Below the pieces are notes generated by a model. That model saw only the letters and a list, made by a program, of their open reading frames with translations. It was not told the origin of the DNA and searched no databases. Below are positions 31,101 to 43,100 of a stretch of DNA of 64,000 nucleotides, piece after piece. The position numbers and the translations under genes are program-made. The first letter of the stretch is position 1; every line of letters begins with the position of its first letter. Origin of the DNA: Corylus avellana (taxonomy: Eukaryota > Streptophyta > Magnoliopsida > Fagales > Betulaceae); NCBI RefSeq assembly GCF_901000735.1, contig NC_081551.1:10908281-10972280 (forward strand), written 5' to 3'.

Positions 31101-34100
31101 ACTCACTTGGTCTAATAATCAAGAACTCCGTTATGTCTAGGATTGATAGATTGCTAATTTCTTGGATTGGAAAAAGCATTTTGCAGACCTTGGGTGATGC
31201 CGAGATGGGTTTCTGATTTGCTCGCCTGTTGGTGGTCTTTGGGAAGGTGGGGGAGTGCTGCGGTTTGGAAGATGGTGCCTACTTGTTTCATTTGGTGTAT
31301 ATGGAGGGAGAGAAATAATAGGTGTTTTGAGGATTTGGAAGGTTCATTGGAAGACTTACTATCGTATTGTTTCCACACTTTGTATCTTTGGACTGTAGCG
31401 TATGTCTTTCCAGTGTCAATTAGCTATGATGACTTTCTTGTTTGCTTTTCTCTCTCTAGTTAGGTGATCCTATTATATACTCCCGGTGTACTTTGGCGCG
31501 CCTTTACGCTTTCAATAAAACTTCTTATTAATATTCAGCATGAGAATGCTGGTTGATTGAGAGCTGAGAGCTGAGAGCTGAGAGAGTTGAGAGCTGTGTT
31601 GGCGCGTGAGGGCGCGTGTGGTGTTAACTGGGGGAGTGCTATGATGGGGTCGAGGAGATGGACAGTGGAGTCTAAGGAATTTGAGGTGTTGATCAAGGTC
31701 GGGGCATCAGGGGTGAGGATTTTTGAGAAAAGCAAAAGATTCAAAAGGTCCATTTTCTTAAAAAAAGATGAACTAGCTTGGTTGGTGCGTATAGTAGATG
31801 AATTGGTGGCTGTGGACAACTCTGTAGTATTTTGGGATCAATCCAGGGCTGGATATCCTAGAATAATTGCCCAAAAGTGCTCAAATAGACACGGCTGTTT
31901 TTTGACAGTGGAGGAATTTGATGGAAGGAGTAGATGTGGCTCGATCATAATTCTTGAAGGACGTCGTGGGTTTGGGTGGGTTCGTTTCACCAAGGAAATG
32001 AAAATGGCTAACGCATCTCTCTGGGATAACCGAGTGGTCACAGAGTGTAAAGAGTTTAGGGGAGGAAAGAGAGATAATGAGGATAAGAAGAAGAGAAGCT
32101 ACGCAGAGACAGTGAGATTGCAGTCGAAGGATACCCAGGATGCTTGCACCTTCGGCCATGCTCAGGCACGGCGAGGTTATTTTCAGAATGAGGGCAAGAA
32201 TTTGGTATGCCCGAAGAAGACCCAAGACTCGGCGATGGCCCAGGGAGGCGTTGGGGGGATGCCGACGAAGATTTTCTGGCCGGCAAAGTCTGGGCAATAT
32301 CCGGTAAAGGATGGTCTGAAAGTTACGATGGACGGAGGTTGCGTGGGATCCTCATCTTCAGCTCCGGCGAGTGGGACAGTAAAGCCAGCGGAGCAGGTGG
32401 CGTTGGTGTCAGGTTCAGAGTGCAGGAAGGGACAGGAGGGGATGGGGTACCATGCGGGGCAGACCTACTCTGAGGTAGGCATCGAGCTCCTCAACGTGAA
32501 AGAGCTGTTGAAGCGTCTGAAGAGGGAGTGTGACGTTGGGATGACCAGGATTGATAAAGTGCTGAAACAGAAGAGTTTTAGTGGGCTTGGGCCGGCAGTT
32601 AAGCAAGATGATGATAAGGGGAAGGCAGAAATGAAAGGGAAGATGACATTTGGGCCGGGCGCTAGAATTTGGAAGCCCATTAGTAGGCTGAAGGTAAAAA
32701 AGAGAATGGTGTTTAAACCCAAAGGAAGCGCGGGCTCAGGTGTGGGCTCTAGATCTAGCCCATTCAATGCTGGACCACGAGCTGTTAGTTCCCCAGCTGT
32801 ATTGGTTTCAACGGAGGTCCCTGAGCAAGATAGAAACGGCCCACGTCTTCTCTCGGCTACTCCGGTGAGTGCGTTGCTGGTCGCTGGAGAAGTATCGGGG
32901 GAAGGGGGGACTGGGTCAGCAACCGTAGGGATTCTCAGAGAGGTTAGCGGCACTTCTGTACGGGATGCGGGAGCTTTCATGGCTGGGACGAGAATCAGTG
33001 ACTTAAAGGTGGTAAGCTCGGCGAAGAAGACCCAGCCTACTAGTAAAGATAAGAACCTGATGACCTATAGGAGAAGGAAGAGGGGGACGCAGAAATGGGA
33101 CGTGGCACAGGTGGGTTTGTTAGAAGTTGCAACCTCGGCATATGGGCAGACGAAAGGGATCCTTGGGCCGACACCGGAAGTCTCGCAGAGGGTGCCGGAG
33201 ACGCTGTCGTCGTCGGGGTATGGCCAGAGGTCGCCGAAGAGACCCCTGGAGACCGGCGAGGCTGGGGTAGGCGTGGGAGTGGTCCCAGGACAGATTCTGA
33301 GGGGGAGTTCTTCTCGCCGGAAGGTGGGGACAGCCGGGGGGGGTGAGGAACAGCAGGACGGCGAGGGGGAGGCTGTGAATTTGGGCCAGCTGAGTCGAGT
33401 GGGACAGGTCAGATTGGATCGTTTTAAGGAATTGGAGTTTGTGAGGCAGGGCTCAGGCAGGGCTGAGGACAATTGTTCAGATATAGTAGGGTTGGAGGAG
33501 TTAGGGTCAGATGAGTGTTCATCAAGTTGGGTAGTTAATAATTGTATACAATTCTGTCCTAAAATTGGTATCTCGGATGAGGGGAGAAAGGAGGAGTTGG
33601 AGGCCTTGTTCAATGCTATTGAAGTTTCTAGATTGCAGCATGATTCTGTCATAGGGGGTTTTTAGGCTTGTGTTCCTGTATCCAATGGAATTGAGGAATT
33701 AGAGGAAGGTGAGAGGGTGGATTTGGTGGTTAATGAAGCTTAACATTGTAGTATGGAATGTGAGAGGGTTGAATGCCCTCAAAAAAAGGCTGCGCATTAG
33801 GGGCCTCTTGAAAGAATGGAAAGCGGATATAGTGTGTTTGATTGAGACTAAGGTGGAGGATTTTTCTCGTGAGATGATTCATAGTCTTTGGGGAGGTCAA
33901 CATGTAGGGTGGAAGTTTAAAAGTTCTAATGGTTTGTCGGGGGGATGTTATTGATGTGGGATAGGAGGGTAGTGGAGTGTAAGGAGGAGTGTGTGGGGAA
34001 TTTCACTTTGGCTTGTTCTTTCCAAAATGTGGAGGATAATTGGGTTTGGGCGTTTGGGGGGGTGTATGGGCCGAATGAGGAAGGGGAGAGAAGGGCTCTT

Positions 34101-37100
34101 TGGGAAGAGTTAGCTGGTTTGTTGAGTGTGTGGGAGATCCCTTGGTGTTTGGGTGGAGATTTCAATATTGTTCGATTTCCTAGTGAGCGATCTAGTGGCT
34201 CTTATTACTCTTCGGGCATGATGGACTTCTCAGATTTCATCTCGGAGAACAATTTGGTGGATATTCCGATGATGGGGGGACAATTTACTTGGTCTAATAA
34301 CCAAGAAAATGAGAGTTGGTCGAGGATTGATAGGTTTTTGCTTTCTCCGGAATGGGAAGACCATTACCCAACAGTGTCACAGAGGAGACTCCAACGCATG
34401 CTTTCCGATCACTTTCCTTTATTGTTGGATTGTGGGATCCCTTGTGGAGGTAATAAGTCTTTTAAATTTGAAAATATGTGGCTTAAAGCAGAGGGTTTTG
34501 TGGATAAGGTTTCTAATTGGTGGGGGTCGTATTCGTTTGAGGGTTTACCCAGTTATGTGCTTGCTAATAAATTGAAATCCCTTAAAATGGACTTGAAAAA
34601 GTGGAATGAGGAGGTGTTTGGGGATATTGGGAGGAAGAAGAAAGAGCTGTTGGGAGGTATTGAAGAGCTGGATGAGATGGCAGAGTCGAGAGGTTTAGAC
34701 CAGGAGGAAAAGAGTAGGAAGGCAGACTTGGTGAAAGAGTTGGAGAACACCTTGTTGTGTGAGGAAATTCATTGGAGACAAAATTCGAGAGTTTTGTGGC
34801 TCAAGGAGGGGGATCGAAATACTCGTTTCTTCCACAAGATGGCTAATTCTCATCGTAGGGGCAATCGTGTGGAGGTGCTTCGTATAAATGGTGAATTATC
34901 CGGGGACCCAGCTGCAATAAGAGATCACATAGTGCAGTACTATCAAGGCTTATACTCGGAACAAAGCACTTGGCGTCCTAGAATGGATAACCAGCCGTTT
35001 TTGTCTATTGATGAGGAGGATAAGAGGTGGTTGGAAAGAGACTTCGAGGAAAAGGAGGTTTGGGAGGTGGTTAAAAGCATGGATGGTGACAAGGCCCCGG
35101 GTCCAGATGGCTTTTCCATGGCTTTTTTTCAAGCTTGTTGGGGAGTTATTAAACAAGATGTTATGGCGGTTTTTGCTGAGTTCTATCGAAGACGTCAATT
35201 GGTGAAGAGCTTAAATGCAACTTTTATTTCCTTGATTCCGAAGAAAGCGGAAGCGGTGGAGATGAAGGATTTTAGGCCCATCAGTTTGGTGGGAGGGGTG
35301 TATAAAATTGTTTCTAAGGTGCTCGCCAATAGGTTGAAAACTGTGTTGGGTAAGGTCATCTCCTATTCTCAAAATGCTTTTATTGGGGGTCGGCAAATCC
35401 TTGATTCCATTCTCATTGCCAATGAATGTGTGGATAGTCGCATGAAATCAGGGTTGCCAGGTGTTCTTTGTAAATTGGACTTGGAAAAGGCCTATGATCA
35501 TGTCAATTGGGATTTTGTCTTGTATTTGCTGCATAGGTGTGGTTTTGGAGAGAGGTGGAGGGCTTGGATAGAGTGGTGTATTAAGTCGGTGAGATTTTCC
35601 ATACTTGTGAATGGTTCTCCGGAAGGCTTCTTCAATAGTTCGAGGGGAATTCGGCAAGGGGATCCTCTCTCTCCCTTGTTGTTTGTGCTTGTTATGGAGG
35701 CTTTGAGTAAAATGGTGAATGCGACGGTAGAACAAGGCCTTTTGACTGGTTTCTCGGTGGGTAATAGGATTTTATCGGAGTTGATGGTCTCTCACTCTTT
35801 ATTTGCGGATGATACTTTGATCTTTTGTGAAGCTTCTATTGAGCAAAATCGGTATGTACGCCTCATTCTTTTATGTTTTGAAGCTGTATCGGGTTTGAGA
35901 GTAAATTTGGGAAAATCAAAGATTGTGGCTATTGGTGAGGTGGAGAACATTGGGGTTTTAGCTAGTATCCTTGGGTGTAGTGTTGCGGAGTTGCCTATGA
36001 AATATTTGGGTCTCCCTCTAGGGGCGCCGTACAAGGATACGGTTATGTGGAACGAAGTGATTGAAAAGATGGAGTGTCAGATGGCGGGTTGGAAGAGGAT
36101 GTATCTCTCTAAAGGAGGTCGCCTAACTCTCATTAAGAGCACTTTGGCTAATCTTCCGACTTATTTCTTGTCTTTGTTTCCGATTCCGGTAGGTGTAGCT
36201 AAAAGGATTGAGAAAGTCCAAAGAGATTTCTTATGGGGAGGAATGGGAGATGAACCTAAGTTGCATCTTGTAGGCTGGAATCAAGTTTGTCGTCCCTTTC
36301 GCTATGGAGGTCTTGGCATTCGGAAGTTGCACCAATTTAATCAAGCTCTCTTGGGGAAATGGCTTTGGAGATATGCGAACGAGAGCGAGGCTCTTTGGTG
36401 CAAGGTTATCCAAGCTAAATATGAAGACAAGGAAGGTGGGTGGTGCACAAAGGAGGTTTCAGGTTCCCATGGTATGGGCCTTTGGAAGCACATTCGTCAA
36501 GGTTGGAATTTTTTTGCCAAAAGGATTCGGTTCGAGGTGGGGGAGGGTTCGAAAGTTCGCTTCTGGCATGATATTTGGTGTGGGGAGAATTCCTTGAAGC
36601 AAGTTTTCCCTTCCTTATATAGTATTGCCAGACACAAAGACGCTTGGGTGAAGGACAATTTTACTTGGAGGAGTGGGAGAGTTGAATGGAATGTCATTTT
36701 TGTTCGGCCCGTTCAAGATTGGGAGATGGAGTTGGTTTCTCCTTTCTTTGATCGGTTGTATTCTTGCAAGATTTCCATAGGAGTGGCAGATCGCGTGTGC
36801 TGGATTCCGTCCAAGAAAGGAAAGTTTGAGGTTAAGTCGCTTTACAAGGCTTTGTCCCACTCCAATCAAGAGGTGTTTCCTTGGAAGAGCATTTGGCGAA
36901 CTAAGGCTCCTATGAGAGTGGCTTTTTTTGGGTGGACAGCGGCTCTAGGCAAAATCTTGACTCATGATACTTTGCGTAAGAGGAACATAGTGGTCATGGA
37001 GTGGTGTTGTATGTGCAAGAAGGCCGGAGAGACAGTTGATCATCTTCTTCTCCATTGTGAGCTTGCGAGCGTTCTTTGGCAGTCGATTTTTATTCGGTTT

Positions 37101-40100
37101 GGTTTGCATTGGGTCATGCCTTGCAGGGTGAGGGACTTGTTCGATAGTTGGTGGTTAGGAGGACGATCCCGAAGTGCAGTTGTGTGGAAGATGATCCCTT
37201 TGTGTCTTATGTGGTGTATATGGATTGAAAGAAATGCTAGATGTTTTGATAATTCCACTAGGACTATAGAGGAATTGACCCATTTTTTCTTTTCTACTCT
37301 TTGCTCTTGGACGGCCGCTTGGCTAGCTCCGTTAGAGATTAGTTTTTCTGATTTTCTTTTTCATTTCTCTCCCTCTTAGGCGCTCTCTTTTATACTCCCC
37401 GTGTAAATGGGTTGCGCCCCTTTGCGCTTTTGTTTTATATCACATTACTTATCTAAAAAAAAACTTATCAAAAAAAAAAAAAAATGGCATTTTGCAGACA
37501 TGATCTAGTGTCGTCTTCCTCGACCCTTATTAGATCATTTTCCCATTTTGTTTGACAGCAGAGGTCTGTCTAGAGGGCCACCTTCATGTAAATTTGAGAA
37601 CATATGCCTAAAAGCAGAGGGTTTTGTAGACATGGTGAAACAATGGTGAGATTTGTATCTGTTCCTTAGTACTCCTGTTTTATTTTGGTTAATAAACTAA
37701 CACGGCTGAAACCTGATTCAGATATATAGAGGAGTCAAGAAGTCCTTATTGGATGAGATCCAATCTCTTGATTTTTTTTTTAAGAGGAGAAAGTGAGGAG
37801 GCTAAAGCGAAAGTAGATTTGGAGAATGTAGCTCTTTTGCAAGAAGTCAGTTGGAGGTAAAAATTTGGGGCGATTTGGTTAAAAGAAAGGGATCACACTA
37901 CAAGGTTTTTTCACCTGCTTACCAACTCTCATAGTAGAAAGAACTTTATGTTCAAGCTTTGTATAGATGGTGCTGCTACCTTTGATTAAGAGGTGATCAA
38001 TGAAACAATCATCTAGTATTAGAAGAATCTCTTTAATGAAACAGTTCATTGGCATCCAAAATTAGATAGTTTGGAGTTTCCTTTTCTATACTCTGCAGAA
38101 ACGGATTAGCTTGAGAGACCATTTCAAGATGAGAAAGTTCTTCAGGCATTGCTTAGTAAGGATGATGAGAAAGCGTTGGGCCTTGACGACTTCACTACTG
38201 CCTTTTTTTCGGAAAAAGTCCACATACTCTCCACAATTGATAATGTCTCCCCAAACTTTAAATTGTGACAATGTCCTTTCCAAATTATCAAAAATTTCAA
38301 TTCCCCCAAATGACAATAATATCCTAAATAAAAATAAAAATAAAAAATTCAAAAAAGAAAAAACTAAAAATTTGAAAAATATGAAAGTAGGGGGTGGTTG
38401 AGCCACCCCTTTGGCCAAATGTGGTGGCCGATCCATCCCCCAAGTGGCCAAGGGGTGGTTCGGCCACCCCTTCGGCCATATCTAGGGGTGACTGAACCAC
38501 CCCCATGGCCATTGCCACCCTCACAATATTTTTTTTTTTCGCCATTTGAGGGTGGCCGAACCACTCCTAAGGCTATGGTTGAGGGAATTTCTTGAACTTT
38601 GTCTGGGTTGGGGAGGGGTCCCGTATTCATTTTTGGCATGTTCTTTGGTGCAGTGAAGCTGCTCTCAAATCTTCATTCCTAGAACTTTATTCGATAGCTT
38701 GTGACAAAGATGCCTTGGTTTCAGATGATTTGGAACTCTTTGGAACCTCTATTCAATGGAATCCAAGTTTCATCATTTGGCCAAAGGGGTGGCCAAGCCA
38801 CCCCCCAAATGGCCATGGGTGGTTGGAGGGTGGCCCCCTTGGCCATATCTGGGGCGATTGAACACCCCAAATGGTAAAAAAAAAAAAAGGTAAGAGGTGA
38901 CGAACTATCCCTAATGGCCATGAGGGTGGTTCGGCTACCCCTAGATATGGTCGGAAGGGGTGGCCGAACAACCCCTTGGCCATTTGGGGGGTGGTTCTAG
39001 GCCAGCCAAAGGGGGTTGCCAAACCAGCCCAATGATCTTGGGGAATTGACAATTTTTGATAGTTTGGAGGAGGCATTGTCGCAATCTAAAGTTAAGACAT
39101 CGCTAATTGGGTGGTAGTTTGAGGGGGGTATATGGACTTTCACTTTTTTGGTTTCTTTTGTCTTCTTAGGCTATATTGAAGGATGATCTTATGCGCATCT
39201 TCCATAACTTTCATGTGCATGAGGTATTCGAGAAGTGCCTTATAATGTTACTTTCATTGCTCTTATCCCTAAAAAAATTGGGTAGTTGGAAGTAGACCTA
39301 TCTGCCTGGAGGGGAGTCTTTATAAAATGTTGGTAAAGTCCTTGCTACCAGAATGAAACATGTTTTGGGATCGCTCATATCAAACAATCAGCATGCCTTT
39401 ATACGGTTAGACAAATCTAGACTTGGTTCTTATAGAAAATGAGTATCTGGACAGTTGGTTGAAATCGGGAATTTTCGGTTTTATTCGCGAGCTAGACTTG
39501 GAAAACTCCTATGACCATGTCAACTGGGAGTTCTTCCTCTTATCTCTTGGGGAGTCTTGGCTTTGGTTCTAAATGGAGGAAATAGATGTCTGCTTGTATC
39601 TCCACTACCCGCTTCTCTATCTTGATAAATGGTAGTTCACATGGTTTCTTTGGTAGCTCCCGGGGCCTCTGCCAAGGGAACCCTCTCTCGCAAAGCTCTT
39701 TGTGATTGACATTGGGGCTCTTAGTAGGATGCTCTCTAGAGCTGTGGTTGGAGGTTATTTATCAAGATTTCAGGTAGACATCCAAAACGTTTCCCCCTTG
39801 GAAGTATCCCACCTTCTCTTTGCAAATGATACGTTTATCATGCGTGATGCCAATCGTAATCAAATCTATAATTTGGGTCACATTCTTTTGTGTCTTGAGG
39901 CTTTTTTTGGGCTTGAAGGTTAATCTTCGAAAATCTGTATTAGTCGCAATGGAGTTGGGGAGGTACTGCATTAGAAAGAGCTGGCCGATATTTTCAGTTG
40001 TAGTATTTCTTCTCTACCCTTGATTTATTAGGTCTTCCATTGGGTGCTTCTTTTAAGTCTGGGATGAGGTAGTTGAGAAGATGGAAAGAAGATTGGTTAG

Positions 40101-43100
40101 TTGAAAGACGATTTACTTGTCTTGGGGTGGTCGCCTTACCCTAATCAAGAATACTTTATCCTGCTTACCTACATATTTTTTTGTCCCTTTTTTCTTTACC
40201 ATTAGAAAGTTGAAGCATCTTCAAAGAGACTTTCTTTAGGATGGAGTAGGGGGGTATGCCGAAGTTTCATCTGGTGAACTGGAATACCATTTGCTCCTCA
40301 ATTCCTCAAGGAAGGTTGAGAGTTAAAAACCTTATGATGTTCAATAAAGCTTTACTTAGTAAATGACTTTGGATATTTGTACAAGAGGAGACTTCTCTAC
40401 GGAGACAGGTGATTCTTGAGAAGTATGGGGTCCAGAGCGGGGGTTTGTCTTTAGAGGAAGTCCAAGGGCGTTGCAGGGTATGTCTTTGGAGGAATTTTAG
40501 GAATGGTTGGTGGAATTTGTCAAAATTTGTCTACTTCAGGGTTGGGGATGGGTCCTGTATTTGTTTTTGGCATTCTATTTGGTGCAGTGAAGCTGCTCTC
40601 AAATCTTCATTCCTAGAACTTTATTTGATAGCTTGTGACAAAGAGGCCTTAGTTTCGGATTATTTGGAACTCTCTGGCACCTCTATTCATTGGAATCTGA
40701 GTTTCATTAGGGCAATGTAGGATTGGGAGTTGGAATCTCTTAGCTCTTTCCTCAATCTGTTATACTCCTCGACAACCCTTCGGCGGAGGCGGATGGAATA
40801 TTGTGGACCCCCGGCAGCAATCATGGCTTTGAAGTGAAAGAGCTATCATAATACTTTGCAAAGTGGAGAGCCTTGTCTGTTTCCTTGGAGAAGTGTTTGG
40901 AAGGTTAAGGCTCTGCTCCTACATTGTGCTCTTTAAATGGACAATAGCTTTGAGTTGTAGAATGCTCATAATTGATAATCTTAGAAGGCCACCTGCCCGG
41001 GGGGAGGGGGGGAAGGGTTTCACTCTTGTAAGTTGGTGTTGCCTATGCAAAAAAGTAAAGGAGACCGTTAATCGCCTACTCATCCATTGTGAGTACACTA
41101 GCGATCTTTAGTACTTGGTTCTCAACTTATTTGGAGTTTTGTGGGCTATGCCTAGCAACATCCAAAAGTTCGTATGTTTTTGGAAGACTCAAGGGTGGGG
41201 ACATCTCCAAAAAGGCTATCTGGAAAGTTATTCTTACGTTCTTAACATGTAGCATTTGGAGATAAATGAATCGGCGCCTATTTGAGGACTACGCGTTCAA
41301 TGTTTTGTTTAGAGTCCTTTCTTATTTTTTTTGAAGATCCCTCTTAGATTGAGTTGTAGTCTATTCTAATTTTTTTCTTAGAATATTTTAGATCTTGTTT
41401 GATTGTTTATACTTTTGCAGATTTTTTGACTTTATGTTCTTCTACTTCTTTTAGGGGCTCTCTTATATACTCTATGTGTATTAGGGTTGCGCCCCTTTGC
41501 GCTTTATTAATGATACGAAATTACTTGTCAAAAAAAAAGAAAAAAAGAAAGAAAGTTAGATCCTGTTAACCTTTTGGCTTTTAGACACTTTTAGGGTGGT
41601 TGTCTCTTTTGTATACTTTTCGTGTTTGAGGGCTTTGTCTCTTTCTTTTTAATAAATTATTACTCATCAAAAAGATCTCTATAGATATGGAGAGCTCAAA
41701 TGTATGTGCCCCTGACTTTTTTAATGTGGTCCTACACAACAGTTCTTCCTTGCATGATAGGTCTTTCTTTTTTTTTGTTTTGTTTTGTTTTGTTTTTTTT
41801 TTGTTCACTTTTTCGCCTTAACCATAAAATTCTAAACTCCTGGCATGTTCTTGTAAAACTAGTTGTTGGAAGATCAAGTAGAAGTTATTAACTTCATCCT
41901 CAGATCCTAATACTATCTCCTCAGATCCGAATACTATCTCATCTTGTTTTATTAATTTTTGTTAGCCTTTATCTCTGCAGTTCTCTCTTTCTTTTCTGTC
42001 CATTTATTTTGGCTTTGGTGATCCCAAATTCAATCATATTTGTAAGCAATACCAGTCCTCGTTCTCTACCTTGACTTACAAATCTATTAGGTTGCCCTTT
42101 TGCCCATTTTCTTTAATACTTATTTATTATCATAAGCTCTGATTTGAAGTCCTTTCTTTATTAGTCATCAACTTGCAAGAGTTGTCTTTGGTTTCTTGTT
42201 GCCCCATGGGAATGTCTGCAGTTCTGGGTTTATGTATTCATGGACCTCCTTGTTTTGTGTGGAGGGGGAAACGGATATTACACTTTCTGAGATTTAAATT
42301 GTTTTTCATCCGTTAACATTGTCTATTGTGATACACTCCGGACGAATAAAGCCTTTCTTTCTTCTTTTTTTTGATAAGTATAAAAAGTTTTATTAAAAAG
42401 CGTAAAGGCGCCCCGGAGTACACTGGGAGTATACAACAGGATCACTTAACTAGAAGGGGAAAATCAAGTAAAAAAATCATTATAACTAATCGACACCGGA
42501 AAGACATGCGTAATGGTCCAAAGATACAAAGTATGAAAGCAAGAAGCTAAGATGTCTTCCAATGTCCCCTCCATATCCTCAAAGCACCTATTATTTATTT
42601 CTTTTCCTCCATAAAGACCAAAAGAAGCAAGTAGGCACCATCTTCCAAACCGCTGCACTCCCCCTCCTCCCCGAAGACCACCAACAAGCGAGTAAATCCG
42701 AAACCCGTCTCGGCATCACCCAAGACAATCCAAACCGACCAAAAAGAGCACACCACAAAGCATAAGCAACCTTTATGTCTTTCCTATTCGTCACAATCAC
42801 TTGTCGCTTCCTGAGGTTATCTAAGGTCAGGATTTTGCCCAAAGCCATCGTCCACACAAAGAAACTCGCCCTTGGAGGAGCTTGAGTTCGCCACACACTC
42901 TTCCAAGGGAATCCCCTCCCTTCAGAACAAGCCAAGGAAGCGTAAAAGAGCTCGACCTTGAAACGGCCTTTTTTGGAAGATTTCCACCGCAATCTATCTT
43001 CACACCCTCAATTCACTCGAGCAGATTGTAACACTTGAAAGAAAGAGGCCAATACATCGACCTCCCAATCATGAGCCTCTCTAGAAAAACTAATATTCCA

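Larger units (their letters stand above)
31535..37471 (+). mobile_element. LINE C: nearly intact full-length L1-type LINE
   Basis: Starts with a 5' UTR containing gagagctga repeats and ggcgcgtgagggcgcg, then ORF1, ORF2, a 3' UTR (tatactccccgtgtaa..., ttgcgcccctttgcgc) and an A tail at about 37456-37465. It is the best-preserved LINE here, with full ORF1 and an ORF2 carrying one frame break. It sits in the 3' UTR of LINE B. No clear target duplication was found. The 5' end is uncertain by about 20 bp. Confidence 0.88.
31173..37499 (+). mobile_element. LINE B, 5'-truncated, inserted in LINE D and itself split by LINE C
   Basis: gcattttgcagac occurs at 31173-31185 and 37487-37499. Directly after the first copy comes the ORF2 C-terminus of an E-type LINE ([15 protein letters not shown] to about 31460) and its 3' UTR to about 31530. 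The missing end, cttatc plus a long A run, is found at 37472-37486 after LINE C. Removing 31186-37499 makes LINE D's endonuclease text continuous (DRLLIS... to ...DHFPILF), which supports the call. Confidence 0.8.
26788..41689 (+). mobile_element. LINE D: old full-length-like LINE, host of a nested insertion stack
   Basis: The 15-bp target duplication atctctatagatatg lies at 26788-26802 and 41675-41689, so the element spans 26803-41674. Its own sequence is in pieces: 5' UTR and degenerate ORF1 (26803-28290); endonuclease remnant (31033-31185, with FTWSNNQ- and SRIDR-like text); continuation of endonuclease and RT (37500-38210 and 39144-41399, RT box reading FAND near 39830); zf-RVT remnant ([11 protein letters not shown] near 41040); 3' UTR (41568-41674) ending tactcatcaaaaa. 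It is riddled with stops. It resembles LINE-1 most closely in RT and 3' UTR. Confidence 0.82.

Noticed and set aside
38086..39076. Proline-rich ORFs on both strands
   Set aside because: Translations of the ggtggcc/ccacccc units of the TIR element, not proteins.
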